Shown here in pieces: positions 23,260 to 33,001 of a stretch of 64,000 nucleotides of DNA. Position 1 is the stretch's first letter. The number at the start of each line of letters is the position of its first letter. This DNA comes from Chloroflexota bacterium (lineage in GTDB: Bacteria > Chloroflexota > Anaerolineae > SpSt-313). The position numbers were made by a program, and so were the translations under genes. Under the pieces are notes generated by a model. The model worked only from the letters and a program-made list of their open reading frames with translations. It was not told the origin of the DNA and did not search any database. The DNA is taken from assembly GCA_029553955.1 (NCBI GenBank), contig JAKPJZ010000074.1, forward strand, positions 62,001 to 126,000. Direction: 5' to 3'.

Positions 23260-26200
23260 CTATAGCTGCGCCAGCTTGAGCGCATGCGCCTGCGCGATGG
23301 CCTGCGTCCGGCTGTTCACGCCAAGCTTGCGGTAGATATTCTCCAAATGGGTCTTGACGGTGCTGGTAGAGATGAAGAGCCTGGCCGCGATCTCGCGGCT
23401 GGACAGGCCGGCGCTCAGCAAGCGCAGCACTTCTTGTTCACGCGGCGTGATGGATGCGGCAATGGCCAATGCCGGCGGTTCGTCTGCGGGTGTGGTCTCT
23501 TGTGCGCCGTTGGCCTGTCCCAGCTTGGTGAGGGTCCCCCTGAGAAAAGACTGGATACCGGCATCAAGGTTCGCAGTATGGAGCACGAGCGAGAGCAGGG
23601 GGGCAACTTGGGGGGCGTAATCCAGGAACGGGCGGATGAAGAACTCGGGTGCGGCGCGTCGCGCCGCTTCGGCCATGACCCGGCGCGCCTGATGTGCCCT
23701 GCGCTGATTGAACAGGGCGATGGCCAGCATCACGCGCGCCCGCATCATCGGCAACGAGTAGAAGCCATGAGGGTATCTGTCGAGGAGGTGGTTCAGGATG
23801 TCTTCGGCGGCCACGTTTCTGTCTTGCTCGATGAGGATCTCTGCGCGAGCAAGTGCCGAGAACGCGTTTTCCTCGGTCTCCCCTCCTTCGCTCAGGAACC
23901 GCTCAGCGGCGGCGAAATCCCGCTGTCGCAGGCAGAACAGCGCCTGATACGCTGCCAGATCCTGATCGAGCCAGATGCTGGAAGGGCGTTGGGCGTGGAG
24001 CTCCCGTACAGCCTGGATGGTGGCAAAGGCCGCTTCGTTATCTCCCTGCGCCGACTGGATCTTGGCGCGCAGAACCGCGACCGTGACCAGTTCATTGCTG
24101 CCGGTAGGGTTCGGATTTACCTCCGTGGCGCGGACCAAGAGCTGATGTGCCTGCGTCAATTGACTGCGCATAAAGTAGACGCCGCTCAAGGCGGTCAGGG
24201 CGATGCTCGCTGGCTCTGGAAGCCTGCCGCGCAATTCCAGTGCCTGTCGCAGGACCTGGTTGGCGATCTGTTCGCTTCGCCGCAGATGGCCTTGCGAGAA
24301 CGCCAGGTTGGCGCAGCCTCCCCCTGCCACCAGAATGGTGTAGAGATGCCCCCTTTCCTGTGCAGTTTGGTACGCCGCCGTTGCTTCTGTTTCTGCCCCG
24401 ATCACATCGCGGCGGTAGTCGCGGTAGCACTGCAGCATGCCGTTCAGCATCGGCCAGACGGAGTCATCGGCTCCACCTGCCGGCAACTCGGCGGCCTCCT
24501 GGCCACTCCGTGCCCAGGGGCGGCAGATTCGCTGCACCTGCGAGTGTGTCTCTGGCACGGTGCCGGGCTTCTCCAGCGGCGATCTGGCGGCCATGCTCAG
24601 CTCCGTGCGCGCCAGAAGGCTCTCCACCGCGGTCGACGGCAGTGCTATGCCTGCCAGCCGGACATACAGCGCAAGCAACGCCCTGTGCTGCTGCACCACG
24701 GCCTCCGGCAGGTGCTGCAACCAATGCAGCAGGCGAGAATCCTCTCCGAGGTGCTCCAGCTCGCGCAACGCCACGCTTTCGAGCAAGACCGCGGCTTCTT
24801 CCCATGCTTCGATGGCCAGCAGATGACATACCGCATCTGCCGGGGCGTTCTGTGCCTGGTACCACTGTGCCGCCTGGCGATGCAGGCGCGGGATTTCGGC
24901 GGGGCACTGCTCCTGCAACTGTGCACAGAGCGTCTCGCGGAACAAGTCATGATAGCGGTACCAGTTCGCCTCCTCCAACCGTTCAAGGAAGAGCCTTTCC
25001 TCCCACAAGCGCGCCAGCATGCCGGCAGCGCCTCTCTGGCCGGTGACGGCGTCGCACAAGGGCGCTGTGAGATGTCTCAGGATCGATGTCTTGAGGAGGA
25101 ACGTCTGTACCGCTGGCGCTTGCCTCTGCAGGACGCTTGTGGCAAAGAACTCGCGGAGCAAGCTGTGCGCGCCTGTGAAGGCCTCCATAAAGCTGGAGCG
25201 CTTCCCCTGTTGCGCCAGCACGCAGGTCGCCAGCACAAGGCCGGTTATCCAGCCCTCCGTGCGCTTGACCAGTGTCTGCATGTCGCCATAGACCAGGTGT
25301 CGCCCTGGCGAGTGCTGCTGCAAGAACTCGGTCCCCTCTTCCAGGGTGAAGCGCAGGTCGTCGGCCCCCAGCTCTACCACCATCCCTCTAGCCTGCAGAT
25401 AGCCCAGGACCAGAGGCGGCTTGGTGCTGCTGGCCACGACCAGTTTGAGTGTTGGAGGTATGTGCTCCAGCCAGGTCTGGAGGGAGGTGTGAATCCCCGG
25501 GTGCTGGATGTGGTGATAGTCGTCCAAGACCAGGCCGATGCGGTGGTGCGCGTTGGGCGCGTCGCTCGCTCGGATGATATCGTTCGTCAGGTTGACGACG
25601 ATCTCGGAGAGGGTCGAAGGTGAGGAACTGTGGAGCTGTGACAGCCAGCTCTGGCCCAGGCTTGGGTCAACCGTCTGCAAGGCTGTCACCACCGTAGACC
25701 AGAAGCGCAGCGGATGATCATCGTCTGCGTTGAGGGCCACCCATGCCACCGGCATGCCGCAGCCCTGCCGCCACTCGTTCAGCAGCGTGGTCTTGCCGAA
25801 GCCACTGGGGGCGTTGACGAAGGTCACCGGCCTGTCGATGCGCTGGGTGAGCCGCGCACGCGCGACGAGCTTTTCCGGCAAGGCGGGCGGCTTGACCTTG
25901 GTCAGGGGCAGGGAAGTCATCTCACCCAAGGACGCGGCAGCGGTATCCGTTGGGCTCGGCGCCGCGAGCAACCCGGTGGGATGGCCATCGCTCATCAGTC
26001 GCCGCAACGGAATCTGCCCTGCGAGGAAGGCGCCGGCCTGCTCGAGGCGTTCCGGCGTCAACTCTCCTGACTTGCCCAGATAGGTCTTGGCCAGTTTCCC
26101 GTTGCGCCGCCGGTAGCCATACCAATAGCCGATGCCGCGACGGTGTTCGAGGCGAGCGGTGAAGCGCCCCGTGCCGCCTTCGTAGATGAATGTGCTTTGG

Positions 26201-26319
26201 CCGGTAAGCCAGGCATACCAGGACTCATGCCCGACCCGCACCGGATTGGCCGCGCAGCCGGCAGGGCCATCGGCGACCAACAGATCGTTGCGGACAAGAG
26301 GTTTGCTGTCTCTGCGCAT
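23260..26319 (-). CDS. MalT-like LuxR-family ATP-dependent transcriptional regulator
   Basis: About 1019 residues. An N-terminal module (WYAWLTGQSTFIYEGG..FTARLEHRRGIGYWYGYRRRNGKLAKTYLGK) precedes a STAND ATPase with Walker A APSGFGKTT at about 170-178 and LVLDDYHHI as Walker B. A long TPR-like helical region and a C-terminal LuxR helix-turn-helix (ITPREQEVLRLLSAGLSSREIAARLFISTSTVKTHLENIYRKLGVNSRTQAI) follow. These proteins are inducer- and ATP-activated activators. It is divergent from the catabolic island, its likely target. The track start is a TTG inside the promoter; ATG 26319 lies downstream of the -10 box and is preferred. Confidence 0.9.
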   Translation of the reverse strand: MRRDSKPLVRNDLLVADGPAGCAANPVRVGHESWYAWLTGQSTFIYEGGTGRFTARLEHRRGIGYWYGYRRRNGKLAKTYLGKSGELTPERLEQAGAFLAGQIPLRRLMSDGHPTGLLAAPSPTDTAAASLGEMTSLPLTKVKPPALPEKLVARARLTQRIDRPVTFVNAPSGFGKTTLLNEWRQGCGMPVAWVALNADDDHPLRFWSTVVTALQTVDPSLGQSWLSQLHSSSPSTLSEIVVNLTNDIIRASDAPNAHHRIGLVLDDYHHIQHPGIHTSLQTWLEHIPPTLKLVVASSTKPPLVLGYLQARGMVVELGADDLRFTLEEGTEFLQQHSPGRHLVYGDMQTLVKRTEGWITGLVLATCVLAQQGKRSSFMEAFTGAHSLLREFFATSVLQRQAPAVQTFLLKTSILRHLTAPLCDAVTGQRGAAGMLARLWEERLFLERLEEANWYRYHDLFRETLCAQLQEQCPAEIPRLHRQAAQWYQAQNAPADAVCHLLAIEAWEEAAVLLESVALRELEHLGEDSRLLHWLQHLPEAVVQQHRALLALYVRLAGIALPSTAVESLLARTELSMAARSPLEKPGTVPETHSQVQRICRPWARSGQEAAELPAGGADDSVWPMLNGMLQCYRDYRRDVIGAETEATAAYQTAQERGHLYTILVAGGGCANLAFSQGHLRRSEQIANQVLRQALELRGRLPEPASIALTALSGVYFMRSQLTQAHQLLVRATEVNPNPTGSNELVTVAVLRAKIQSAQGDNEAAFATIQAVRELHAQRPSSIWLDQDLAAYQALFCLRQRDFAAAERFLSEGGETEENAFSALARAEILIEQDRNVAAEDILNHLLDRYPHGFYSLPMMRARVMLAIALFNQRRAHQARRVMAEAARRAAPEFFIRPFLDYAPQVAPLLSLVLHTANLDAGIQSFLRGTLTKLGQANGAQETTPADEPPALAIAASITPREQEVLRLLSAGLSSREIAARLFISTSTVKTHLENIYRKLGVNSRTQAIAQAHALKLAQL

Positions 26320-26330
26320 AGGCGCCCCCA

Positions 26331-26378
26331 CAAGTTGCCCAACACGGAGATTATACTCACTGTTGGGCAACTTGGCAA
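26331..26378 (-). promoter_or_regulatory. Promoter embedded in an inverted repeat, regulator gene
   Basis: On the minus strand TTGCCA (26373-26378) and TATAAT (26350-26355) are 17 nt apart. They overlap a perfect inverted repeat CAAGTTGCCCAACA / TGTTGGGCAACTTG (26331-26344 and 26361-26374), with the -10 box in the spacer. This suggests self-repression or control by a dimeric regulator. Confidence 0.7.
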
Positions 26379-26728
26379 GCTACTCCATCCGCTGTACCGG
26401 TCCTTTCGCAGCACAGTAACGATTGTGCATACAGTCTAGAATCCGCCGGAATGGGGATAGACGGTCGTCCGTTTCTACCGTACAATAGGGGCGGCTACCA
26501 GGAGCGCGGGGGAACGGGCGGGGAACCTGGCGAGAGTCCCAAACCTTCGCCAACCTCCCCGCCGCCGGCCGACCTACCAGCCGCCAGAAAGCCTCCAAGC
26601 TTTGCTTCCGGTCCTCTGCGAAGCACAAGGCCCGCCGTTCCCGGCCCCTCAAGCGCCAACAAGCATGGCGGTCGTGGTGATCGAGCATTGAGCCTCAGGT
26701 CTGGGCGAAACGGAAAGGGGAGTCCTCG
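26379..26728. other. Intergenic region upstream of catabolic island
   Basis: No gene is supported. TACAAT at about 26479 with TAGACG 17 nt upstream is a weak plus-strand promoter candidate. Bases 26520-26660 contain CCTCCAAGCTTTGCTTCCGG and CTCTGCGAAGCACAAGGCCCG, resembling the flank of the palindromic element at 59113-59196, but no perfect palindrome remains; it looks like a degraded copy. Confidence 0.45.
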
Positions 26729-28120
26729 ATGGTCAGAGTCGTCGTCGTTGGGGGAGGCTGTGCGGGCATAGCCGCTGCGGTGGGGGCGCGCAAGGCGGGC
26801 GCCGAGGTTATCCTGCTGGAAAGACAGGATCAGCTCTTGGGTATCGGCCGCATCGCCGGCAGCATGGACGTGGGCGGCAGGTATCCGCTGCATCTGGAGA
26901 TTGTGGAGATGGGGGCCGGCGAGGTAAACGAGGCCCTCGATGCGGTCTGTTTGCCCAATGTTGAGAACTATCGCAAGTCGCACTATCCCCATCATAGCTT
27001 GCCTGGTTCGGAAGAGATGACCAAGCACTCCTGGGTCTACAACGTGCTGACGGCGGAACCCGTCCTGCGCAAGCTGTTGCAGAAGATGGGGGTCGAGATC
27101 CGCTGGCGAAGCCGGGCGGTCGACGTGGCCAAAGAAGGCAGCCGCGTGATCAAGGTCAAGCTCGCCAACGGCGACTGGGTCGAGGGGGATGCGTTCATCG
27201 ATGCCACCGGCTCGGCCGGGGGGCAGAATCACTGCATCCCGGATGTTGGCGGCTGCGTGATGTGCCCCTGGATGCAGTGCGCCACTTTCGGCAATCGGGT
27301 GGATATTTGCGGCAAAGCCGGCGCGACCACAGTGAGCATGCACCAGAAGGATGGCAGGCCCGGCATCAAGTACAACGGGCTCTATCTGTACAAGGGGTCA
27401 CTCTCAAAAGAGCTGCAGCAGCAACTGGACGAGAACCACCAGATATTTGTGCCGTTTCGGGGGGTCATCGATTGGGATGTTGACCCCGAGTGGAGCTGGG
27501 GCACTCGAGGGCAAGACGGCAATGACGGCATGGGCCATCCGGCAGACCCGGAAACGAGCTGGAGAGTAGCGCCGGATGTTGGCCGTTTCCGGCTGCTGGA
27601 TCGGGGCATTTTTGCCGGCGGCGCGGGGCCGAGCCCGATACCCCTGGAGAAGCTGAGAGAAATCCCAGGGTTCGAGAACGTCGTCTTGGCGGCACCCGTA
27701 GGGGGCCAGAATCTCTGGTCATTGGGCTACGATCTGGTCTTTTGCGAGGACTGTCTGCGCGTCCCTCCGCTCGACAACTTGTTCACTGCCGGCAGCAAGG
27801 CGCACATGGTCGACGTTCAGCCCGGCATCAACTCGGGGTACCTGGCTGGTTTCAACGCCGTGCGGGCCGCCGTGGGCCAGGAGCCGGTCGAGCTGCCGCG
27901 GACCACGGTGACGGGTGATATCATTGCCTTCACCCAGCAGTTCCTCAGGGATTCGGCGCAGACCGAGTATGGCGGGCCGACCACGTTCGTCAGCGCGCAT
28001 GCCGGCCACTATCTGCGCCGGCTGAAGGACGTCGGCTTCTTCCCGGATAACCCGGAGAAGGCCAGGAAACGGATTGCAGAGGCAGGGCTGACGGGTTTCT
28101 TCAAACAGCAAGTCATCTAG
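26729..28120 (+). CDS. FAD-dependent oxidoreductase
   Basis: 463 residues. The N-terminal Rossmann motif VVVVGGGCAGIAAAVGARKAGAEVILLERQ binds FAD. A central IDATGSAGG and a C-terminal LFTAGSKAHMVDVQPGINSGYLAGFNAVRAA motif are typical of the FAD_oxidored family, whose members often act with ferredoxins or on hydroxylated acids. Cys-rich GGCVMCPWMQC near residues 175-185 is unusual and could be a metal site or redox pair. It is the first gene of the island; ATG 26729 follows AAAGGGGAG. Confidence 0.85.
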   Translation: MVRVVVVGGGCAGIAAAVGARKAGAEVILLERQDQLLGIGRIAGSMDVGGRYPLHLEIVEMGAGEVNEALDAVCLPNVENYRKSHYPHHSLPGSEEMTKHSWVYNVLTAEPVLRKLLQKMGVEIRWRSRAVDVAKEGSRVIKVKLANGDWVEGDAFIDATGSAGGQNHCIPDVGGCVMCPWMQCATFGNRVDICGKAGATTVSMHQKDGRPGIKYNGLYLYKGSLSKELQQQLDENHQIFVPFRGVIDWDVDPEWSWGTRGQDGNDGMGHPADPETSWRVAPDVGRFRLLDRGIFAGGAGPSPIPLEKLREIPGFENVVLAAPVGGQNLWSLGYDLVFCEDCLRVPPLDNLFTAGSKAHMVDVQPGINSGYLAGFNAVRAAVGQEPVELPRTTVTGDIIAFTQQFLRDSAQTEYGGPTTFVSAHAGHYLRRLKDVGFFPDNPEKARKRIAEAGLTGFFKQQVI

Positions 28121-28260
28121 GGCTGACGCATAGCCGGTCTGTGGCTTGGCCCGGTGCGCCGCAGCAGGTCGCAACTGGGCCGGCCCAGCCCGGGCCAGGC
28201 GCAGGCAGAGCGAGGGAGCCTCCTGAGCGCTGCGCTGCACAAGCGCACGAGGATACACAG

Positions 28261-28827
28261 ATGGGCACCGCGAAATGGCACACGCAAAAGGTCTACGGCA
28301 GAGACCAAGTCTTGCGGGATATCCAAGAACGCGCCAACGCGCACAGTGATATGGTCGTGCAGGACGTCAGAGCCGTCATGCATGACTATGAAGTCGACAT
28401 GTACCGGCTCGTCCTTGCCGTCGGGAAACGATATGGCCTGGACACGGCCTATGAGATCATGAGTGAAACGGTCGCCGAAAAGAGACTCAGATGGCTGGAC
28501 CAGGTGAGGGCCGATTTGGAGCTCGCCGGCACCGATGTTGAGCAGGGTCTGGGTCTCTATCGCAAGTACTTTCGACCGCAAGAGGGTGACTTGAGAATCA
28601 CCGAACAGGCAGCGGGAAGAGTGGTATTCAAGCGAAGGGACTTTGTGAATGCTATCGCCCATGCCTGTGACGCTCTGGGGCTCGATGTGATTACAGTGAA
28701 CAACCAAGTCTACGCCAGAACAATGAACTTGATGTTCGAGAGGGTTGGTCTCCGGCTGCAGCATGTATTTCTCAAGTACCATGATGGCTGGTATGATGAG
28801 ATGATCGTATCCAGCGCCAGCAAGTAA
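28261..28827 (+). CDS. Small protein, possibly L-2-amino-thiazoline-4-carboxylate hydrolase-like
   Basis: 188 residues, no signal peptide. A helical N-terminal half (VLRDIQERANAHSDMVVQDVRAVMHDYEVDMYRLVLAVGKRYGLDTAYEIMSETVAEKRLRWLDQ) is followed by an alpha/beta C-terminal part (FVNAIAHACDALGLDVITVNNQVYARTMNLMFERVGLRLQHVFLKYHDGWYDEMI). The arrangement recalls the ATC-hydrolase family, but I cannot point to its catalytic residues. ATG 28261 is used because it is the first start with a GAGG site; the track extends further upstream. Confidence 0.6.
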   Translation: MGTAKWHTQKVYGRDQVLRDIQERANAHSDMVVQDVRAVMHDYEVDMYRLVLAVGKRYGLDTAYEIMSETVAEKRLRWLDQVRADLELAGTDVEQGLGLYRKYFRPQEGDLRITEQAAGRVVFKRRDFVNAIAHACDALGLDVITVNNQVYARTMNLMFERVGLRLQHVFLKYHDGWYDEMIVSSASK

Positions 28828-28888
28828 GACTTGTCTGCCATTGACCAAGCCACACGTGCCCCGAAGCAAACGGCAAAGGAGAGTAGTG

Positions 28889-30019
28889 GTGCACGTACAA
28901 GATGGTGCCAGCTCTGCAGCCTCCAACTTGCAGGACGAAAAGTACCCGCCGCATGTGCACTTGGATGGCCGAGTCACATTTCGCTTCAAGGCCCCCATGG
29001 CGCAAAGAGTGCAGATCGAGCCGGTGAACGGCCAGCCCGAGAACAATGGCTACAACGGCCTGGGGAAAGCACCCTATGACATGACCAGGGACGAGCATGG
29101 CCTCTGGACCGTGACGACGCCGCCGGCTGTCCCCGGGCTGCATGCCTACTGGTTGGTCGTGGATGGTGTCCGCGTCAACGACACCGCCACCAAGAGCTAT
29201 GGCGGTCGGGCAAAAGCCTGTGGGGTGGAGGTGCCCGAGCCAGGGGTTGATTTCTATGACATCAAGGATGTGCCTCACGGACAAGTGCGCATGCAATGGT
29301 ACTACTCGAAGGTAACCGAGGCCTGGCGCCGGGCGTTTGTGTATACCCCGCCGGATTACGATGACAATCGGGAACAGCGCTATCCGGTCTTCATCCTTCG
29401 CCATGGTGGCGGAGAGGATGAGACAAGCTGGGTGGAGCAAGGGCGCGCCAATTTCATCGTGGATAATCTGATTGCGGAAGGCAAAGCCAAGCCGATGATC
29501 GTTGTCATGGATTGGGGCCAGGCCCCGACGCCCGGCCAGCCACTTCTCCATATCCCTTCCACGCCGCCCCCGCCGGAAATGACGCAAGTGACCGTCAAAG
29601 AACTGATCCCCATGGTGGATGCCACTTTCCGGACCATCCCCGATCGTGAACACCGCGCCATGGCGGGGCTGTCGATGGGCAGCGTGCAGACGCTGTATAT
29701 CGGCCTGACCAACCTGGACACGTTCTCCTATCTTGGCATCTTTAGCCGGCGGCCCATGTCGGCCGCAGAGTTCAATGTCGCCCAGTCGTTTGGCGGCGTG
29801 TTCACCGATGCGGCTGCCTTCAAACAGCAAGTGAGACTCTTCTGGTGGGGCGCAGGGACCGCAGAGGAAGGCATCTACAACGCGACGAAAGCAGACCTGG
29901 CCGAACTGGCCAAGGCCGGCATCGAGTCCGTCTTTGTCGAGTTCCCCGGCACCTCGCACGAATGGCAGACCTGGCGCAAGAGTTTGTATGACTTTGCCCC
30001 CAGACTCTTCCGGAGGTGA
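28889..30019 (+). CDS. Esterase D / feruloyl-esterase-like hydrolase
   Basis: About 376 residues. An N-terminal E-set/CBM48-like beta domain (VTFRFKAPMAQRVQIEPVNG...GLWTVTTPPAVPGLHAYWLVVDGVRVND) is joined to an alpha/beta hydrolase with RRAFVYTPPDYDDN, nucleophile elbow GLSMGS and a C-terminal GTSHEWQTW histidine. This is the XynZ/Fes architecture that hydrolyses feruloyl, acyl or siderophore esters. No signal peptide is seen. AGGAG sits 7 nt before GTG 28889; the TTG in the track is less likely. Confidence 0.85.
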   Translation: MHVQDGASSAASNLQDEKYPPHVHLDGRVTFRFKAPMAQRVQIEPVNGQPENNGYNGLGKAPYDMTRDEHGLWTVTTPPAVPGLHAYWLVVDGVRVNDTATKSYGGRAKACGVEVPEPGVDFYDIKDVPHGQVRMQWYYSKVTEAWRRAFVYTPPDYDDNREQRYPVFILRHGGGEDETSWVEQGRANFIVDNLIAEGKAKPMIVVMDWGQAPTPGQPLLHIPSTPPPPEMTQVTVKELIPMVDATFRTIPDREHRAMAGLSMGSVQTLYIGLTNLDTFSYLGIFSRRPMSAAEFNVAQSFGGVFTDAAAFKQQVRLFWWGAGTAEEGIYNATKADLAELAKAGIESVFVEFPGTSHEWQTWRKSLYDFAPRLFRR

Positions 30020-30054
30020 CTCCTGGGCAAGCAGGTTGTTGGAGGTGTCTTGCA

Positions 30055-30840
30055 GTGGCCAACGCTATCTTTCGTTCTCGGCCGATTTGCGCGAATACCT
30101 GGCTCATTCAGGGCGATGGCAGCAACTCGTATCTGCTTGTTGGCGACACGTGCGGTGTGGTGATCGACACGGGATTCGCCACGGAGAGCATTCAGGCGTA
30201 CGCGCAGACACTGGCCGACAGGCCTGTGGCGATGGCGGCCAATACGCATGGCCACTTTGACCATACCGGCGGCAATGGCTGGTTCGCTCGCGCGTACATG
30301 AGCGCACAGGCGCTCGAAATCGCCAAGACGCCGTATGCGAGCCTGGATGCGTCCAAGTACCCGACCGCCTATCCGGTCACAGTAGTTGGGGACGGCGATA
30401 CCATCGACTTGGGCAATCGAATGCTCGAGGTCATCGAGATCCCTGCTCATGCCCCGAGCAGCATCGCTTTCTTGGACAGAAGAGAACGCATCATGTTCAC
30501 TGGCGATGAAGTGGATGCCCGTGTCATGCTCTACTGGATTCAGGATGAGCCGCAACCCACGGTGGAGCAGCACGCCCTGAATATGGAAAAGCTGCTGAAG
30601 CGCCGGGAAGAGTTCGATTTCGTCTGCGGCGGCCATGAGCGAGTGATGGCCGCCGCCTCACTGGTAGAGGAGTATTTGGAGAACGACCGTCGCATCATGT
30701 CGGGTATTGAGGGGGGGCCGATGGTGCTGCCCGACATCGGCCCGGCGGATTTCCACCTGTACCAGATCGAGTTCAAGCGCGTGTCCGTCTTCAAGGGCAC
30801 CAGCGTTGGTTACGATCTTCGCTATGTCCGCAACAGGTGA
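30055..30840 (+). CDS. MBL-fold metallo-hydrolase
   Basis: 261 residues with the metal motif THGHFDHTGG, later FTGDEVDAR and CGGHERV, the order expected for a dinuclear zinc hydrolase. IPAHAPSSIAFLDR supplies the third ligand. The GTG start at 30055 is supported by GGAGGTG 7 nt upstream. Substrate unknown; the context of esterases and an importer suggests a lactone or thioester of an imported compound. Confidence 0.85.
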   Translation: MANAIFRSRPICANTWLIQGDGSNSYLLVGDTCGVVIDTGFATESIQAYAQTLADRPVAMAANTHGHFDHTGGNGWFARAYMSAQALEIAKTPYASLDASKYPTAYPVTVVGDGDTIDLGNRMLEVIEIPAHAPSSIAFLDRRERIMFTGDEVDARVMLYWIQDEPQPTVEQHALNMEKLLKRREEFDFVCGGHERVMAAASLVEEYLENDRRIMSGIEGGPMVLPDIGPADFHLYQIEFKRVSVFKGTSVGYDLRYVRNR

Positions 30841-31006
30841 CGCGAGCAACGACTCCAGTGCCGCCAGCCGTGAGACAGTGTCAGAAGCCACTGAGAGGAG
30901 GATGGACAGCGAGAGAAACCGGTTTGTCCACAGAATGTGGTGCGGACAACGTATCCAGTGTCGGCAGCTCCCGAACGGAACAGACACCATCAAGAGGAGA
31001 AACAAG

Positions 31007-32656
31007 ATGGAAACGAGAAAGGTCGTTGCGTTCTTCCTAGTCCTGTCGATGACGCTTGCAGCCCTGACGGCTTGTGCACCTGCACCCGCGCAGCCCACCA
31101 CTGCACCCGCGCAGCCCGCCACCAGCGCGCCGGCGCAAGCCACCACTGCACCGGCGCAGCCCAGCAGCGCTGCGCCCAGCATCGCTTCCAAGGTCATCGT
31201 GGCTATTGGCGCCGATCCTTCTGACCTGTCGCCGTTCGTCGGCATGAGCATGGGACGTATCGCCGTCCTCCGGACCACCTACGAGTACCTGTTTGGTGTC
31301 ACCAAGATGGGTGGCGAGCTGGTCCCCTTTGTCGCCAAGGGCGTCGAGAAGACCGGCGACAAGACGTATGTCGTAACGCTCTTCGATAACGTCGCCGACA
31401 GTGCCGGCAACAAGATCACGGCCGCAGACGCCGCCTGGTCCTACAACACGGGCATGGCGGCGGGCAATCTTCGTCCGCTGGGAGACATCGAGTCGGTTAC
31501 GGCCACGGGCGACTATACTGTGCAGTTTGTGTTCAAGAAAGTGCTGGGGATAGGTGAGCTGGAAAAGCTGCTCACAGAGTGCCCAATCGTCAGCCGGGCC
31601 TCCTATGAAGCCAGCCCCGACCAGTTCGCCACCAAGCCGATCACAAGCAGCCCTTACGTCTTGAAGGAGTATGTCCCGGGCTCCAGCCTCACGTTCGAGA
31701 GACGCGCTGAGTACTGGCAGAAGGATGCATCGTTGTCACCCGAGCTCAGCCGGGCCAACGTTCAGACGATCGTCTTCCAGATCATCACTGAACCGGCTCA
31801 ACACTCAATCGCCCTGGAAACCGGTTCAGCCCACATCTCGGCGTCTGTGACCGGAGACGATATTGCCCGCTTTAGGTCTGCAGCCGGGTTCTCCGTGTTT
31901 GGATTCCAGGACAACCTGACACAACTACTGGCATTCAACGGCTCTGAGGGGCATGCCTTTACCAAGAAGGAGTTGAGGCAGGCGGTAGCGTATGCGATCG
32001 ATACCACGGCGATGTGCAATGCCGTAGCGCCAGGGGCTTGTGCAGCGACCCATACCATTGGCAACAGCAACTTCGGCGGCTATCAGGCCAAATGGGACAC
32101 TGAACCCTACTACGACTATGATCTGGCCAAGGCTCAGGGGCTGTTGGCTGCCGCCGGCTACAAGCCGGGCGACCTGACTGTCAAGTTGTTGGCCCAGAAC
32201 GATCCCAAGTCGGGGCTGATGGCCCAGGTCATCCAGAGCCAGCTCAAAGAACTCGGGATCAAAGTGGAGATCAGCCAGGTGGAGCCGACCGTGTACAATC
32301 AGCTAAAGCCGGACCCCAAAGCGTATGATCTGTTGATTGATGCGGCCGCAGGCGGAGACTTTATCATCAACCCCTGGAAGCTTGTCTATGATCAGACTCG
32401 GAATAACGGCAAGACCTCTAACTTTTTCCTGGACAATCAGCTACAGGAGCTTTTGGATGCGGCGAGCCAGCTCAGCGGCTTTACCCCAGAGAAGCTCGAT
32501 GCCTTCCAGCAGTATCAGAAGGAACAGGTCTATGCCTATGGGATGCTCTCCTACTTTAACAACGTTGTAGGTGTCGCCGGCATCACCAAGGTCGTGAGGG
32601 ATGGCAGAGGCCAGATCATCCCTGGCGCCTGCGAGTATGCCCCCGACTTTAAGTAG
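31007..32656 (+). CDS. Peptide/nickel-type ABC transporter substrate-binding lipoprotein
   Basis: 549 residues of the SBP family 5. A lipoprotein signal peptide with lipobox LTAC (Cys23) is followed by a Pro/Ala/Thr linker and the binding domain (YEYLFGVTKMGGELVPFVAKGVEKTGDKTYVVTL..ADAAWSYNTG, ALETGSAHISASVTGDDIARFRS, ELRQAVAYAIDTTAMC). It captures oligopeptides or other solutes at the outer membrane face for the permeases that follow. GAGGAGAAACAAG precedes ATG 31007; the track start is too long. Confidence 0.92.
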   Translation: METRKVVAFFLVLSMTLAALTACAPAPAQPTTAPAQPATSAPAQATTAPAQPSSAAPSIASKVIVAIGADPSDLSPFVGMSMGRIAVLRTTYEYLFGVTKMGGELVPFVAKGVEKTGDKTYVVTLFDNVADSAGNKITAADAAWSYNTGMAAGNLRPLGDIESVTATGDYTVQFVFKKVLGIGELEKLLTECPIVSRASYEASPDQFATKPITSSPYVLKEYVPGSSLTFERRAEYWQKDASLSPELSRANVQTIVFQIITEPAQHSIALETGSAHISASVTGDDIARFRSAAGFSVFGFQDNLTQLLAFNGSEGHAFTKKELRQAVAYAIDTTAMCNAVAPGACAATHTIGNSNFGGYQAKWDTEPYYDYDLAKAQGLLAAAGYKPGDLTVKLLAQNDPKSGLMAQVIQSQLKELGIKVEISQVEPTVYNQLKPDPKAYDLLIDAAAGGDFIINPWKLVYDQTRNNGKTSNFFLDNQLQELLDAASQLSGFTPEKLDAFQQYQKEQVYAYGMLSYFNNVVGVAGITKVVRDGRGQIIPGACEYAPDFK

Positions 32657-32700
32657 GATTGAGCCGTCTGGCTTGCTTTGACGGCAGGCAAAGCTAAACA

Positions 32701-32756
32701 CGATGCGGCACTGCTTGAGCTTTCAAATCATCGCGCGTGATGGCAGTGCCGCATCG
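32701..32756. terminator. Inverted repeat after the binding-protein gene
   Basis: CGATGCGGCACTGC and its complement (14-bp stem) enclose 28 nt, in the 345-bp gap between the binding-protein and permease genes. It would reduce readthrough into the membrane components, as is common for importers. It lacks a clear T-run. Confidence 0.55.
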
Positions 32757-32769
32757 TTGTTGCAGACAT

Positions 32770-32797
32770 CTGACAAAACTGGTCGGTGTGGTATGAT
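32770..32797 (+). promoter_or_regulatory. Candidate promoter of the permease genes
   Basis: CTGACA and TATGAT with 16-nt spacing, 205 bp before the first permease ATG. It would give the importer genes their own start after the inverted repeat. Confidence 0.5.
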
Positions 32798-32843
32798 ATG
32801 CGCACGGCGCAACTCCTATTGCCGGACAGGTTAGCCCAGATCC

Positions 32844-32887
32844 CGCACTCAGCAGAGGCCGCTCTCACGCCGCCTCTGCTGAGTGCG
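32844..32887. repeat. Inverted repeat with a second copy near 37676
   Basis: CGCACTCAGCAGAGGC pairs exactly with GCCTCTGCTGAGTGCG around 12 nt. The right arm and following GGAAAACAGG recur almost unchanged at 37676-37701. Confidence 0.75.
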
Positions 32888-33001
32888 GAAAACAGGGTTG
32901 GGGGCCGTCATCGACTGTTGTGGCCGGCGGGACTGTCGAAGGAGAAGGCGGACGACCACGGGCAGGGAACCGGACAAGGGCCACGAGGGAGGTCTTCATC
33001 A

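Noticed and set aside
23284-25623. 779-codon plus-strand ORF
   Set aside because: Runs antisense to the MalT-like regulator, whose domains are intact.
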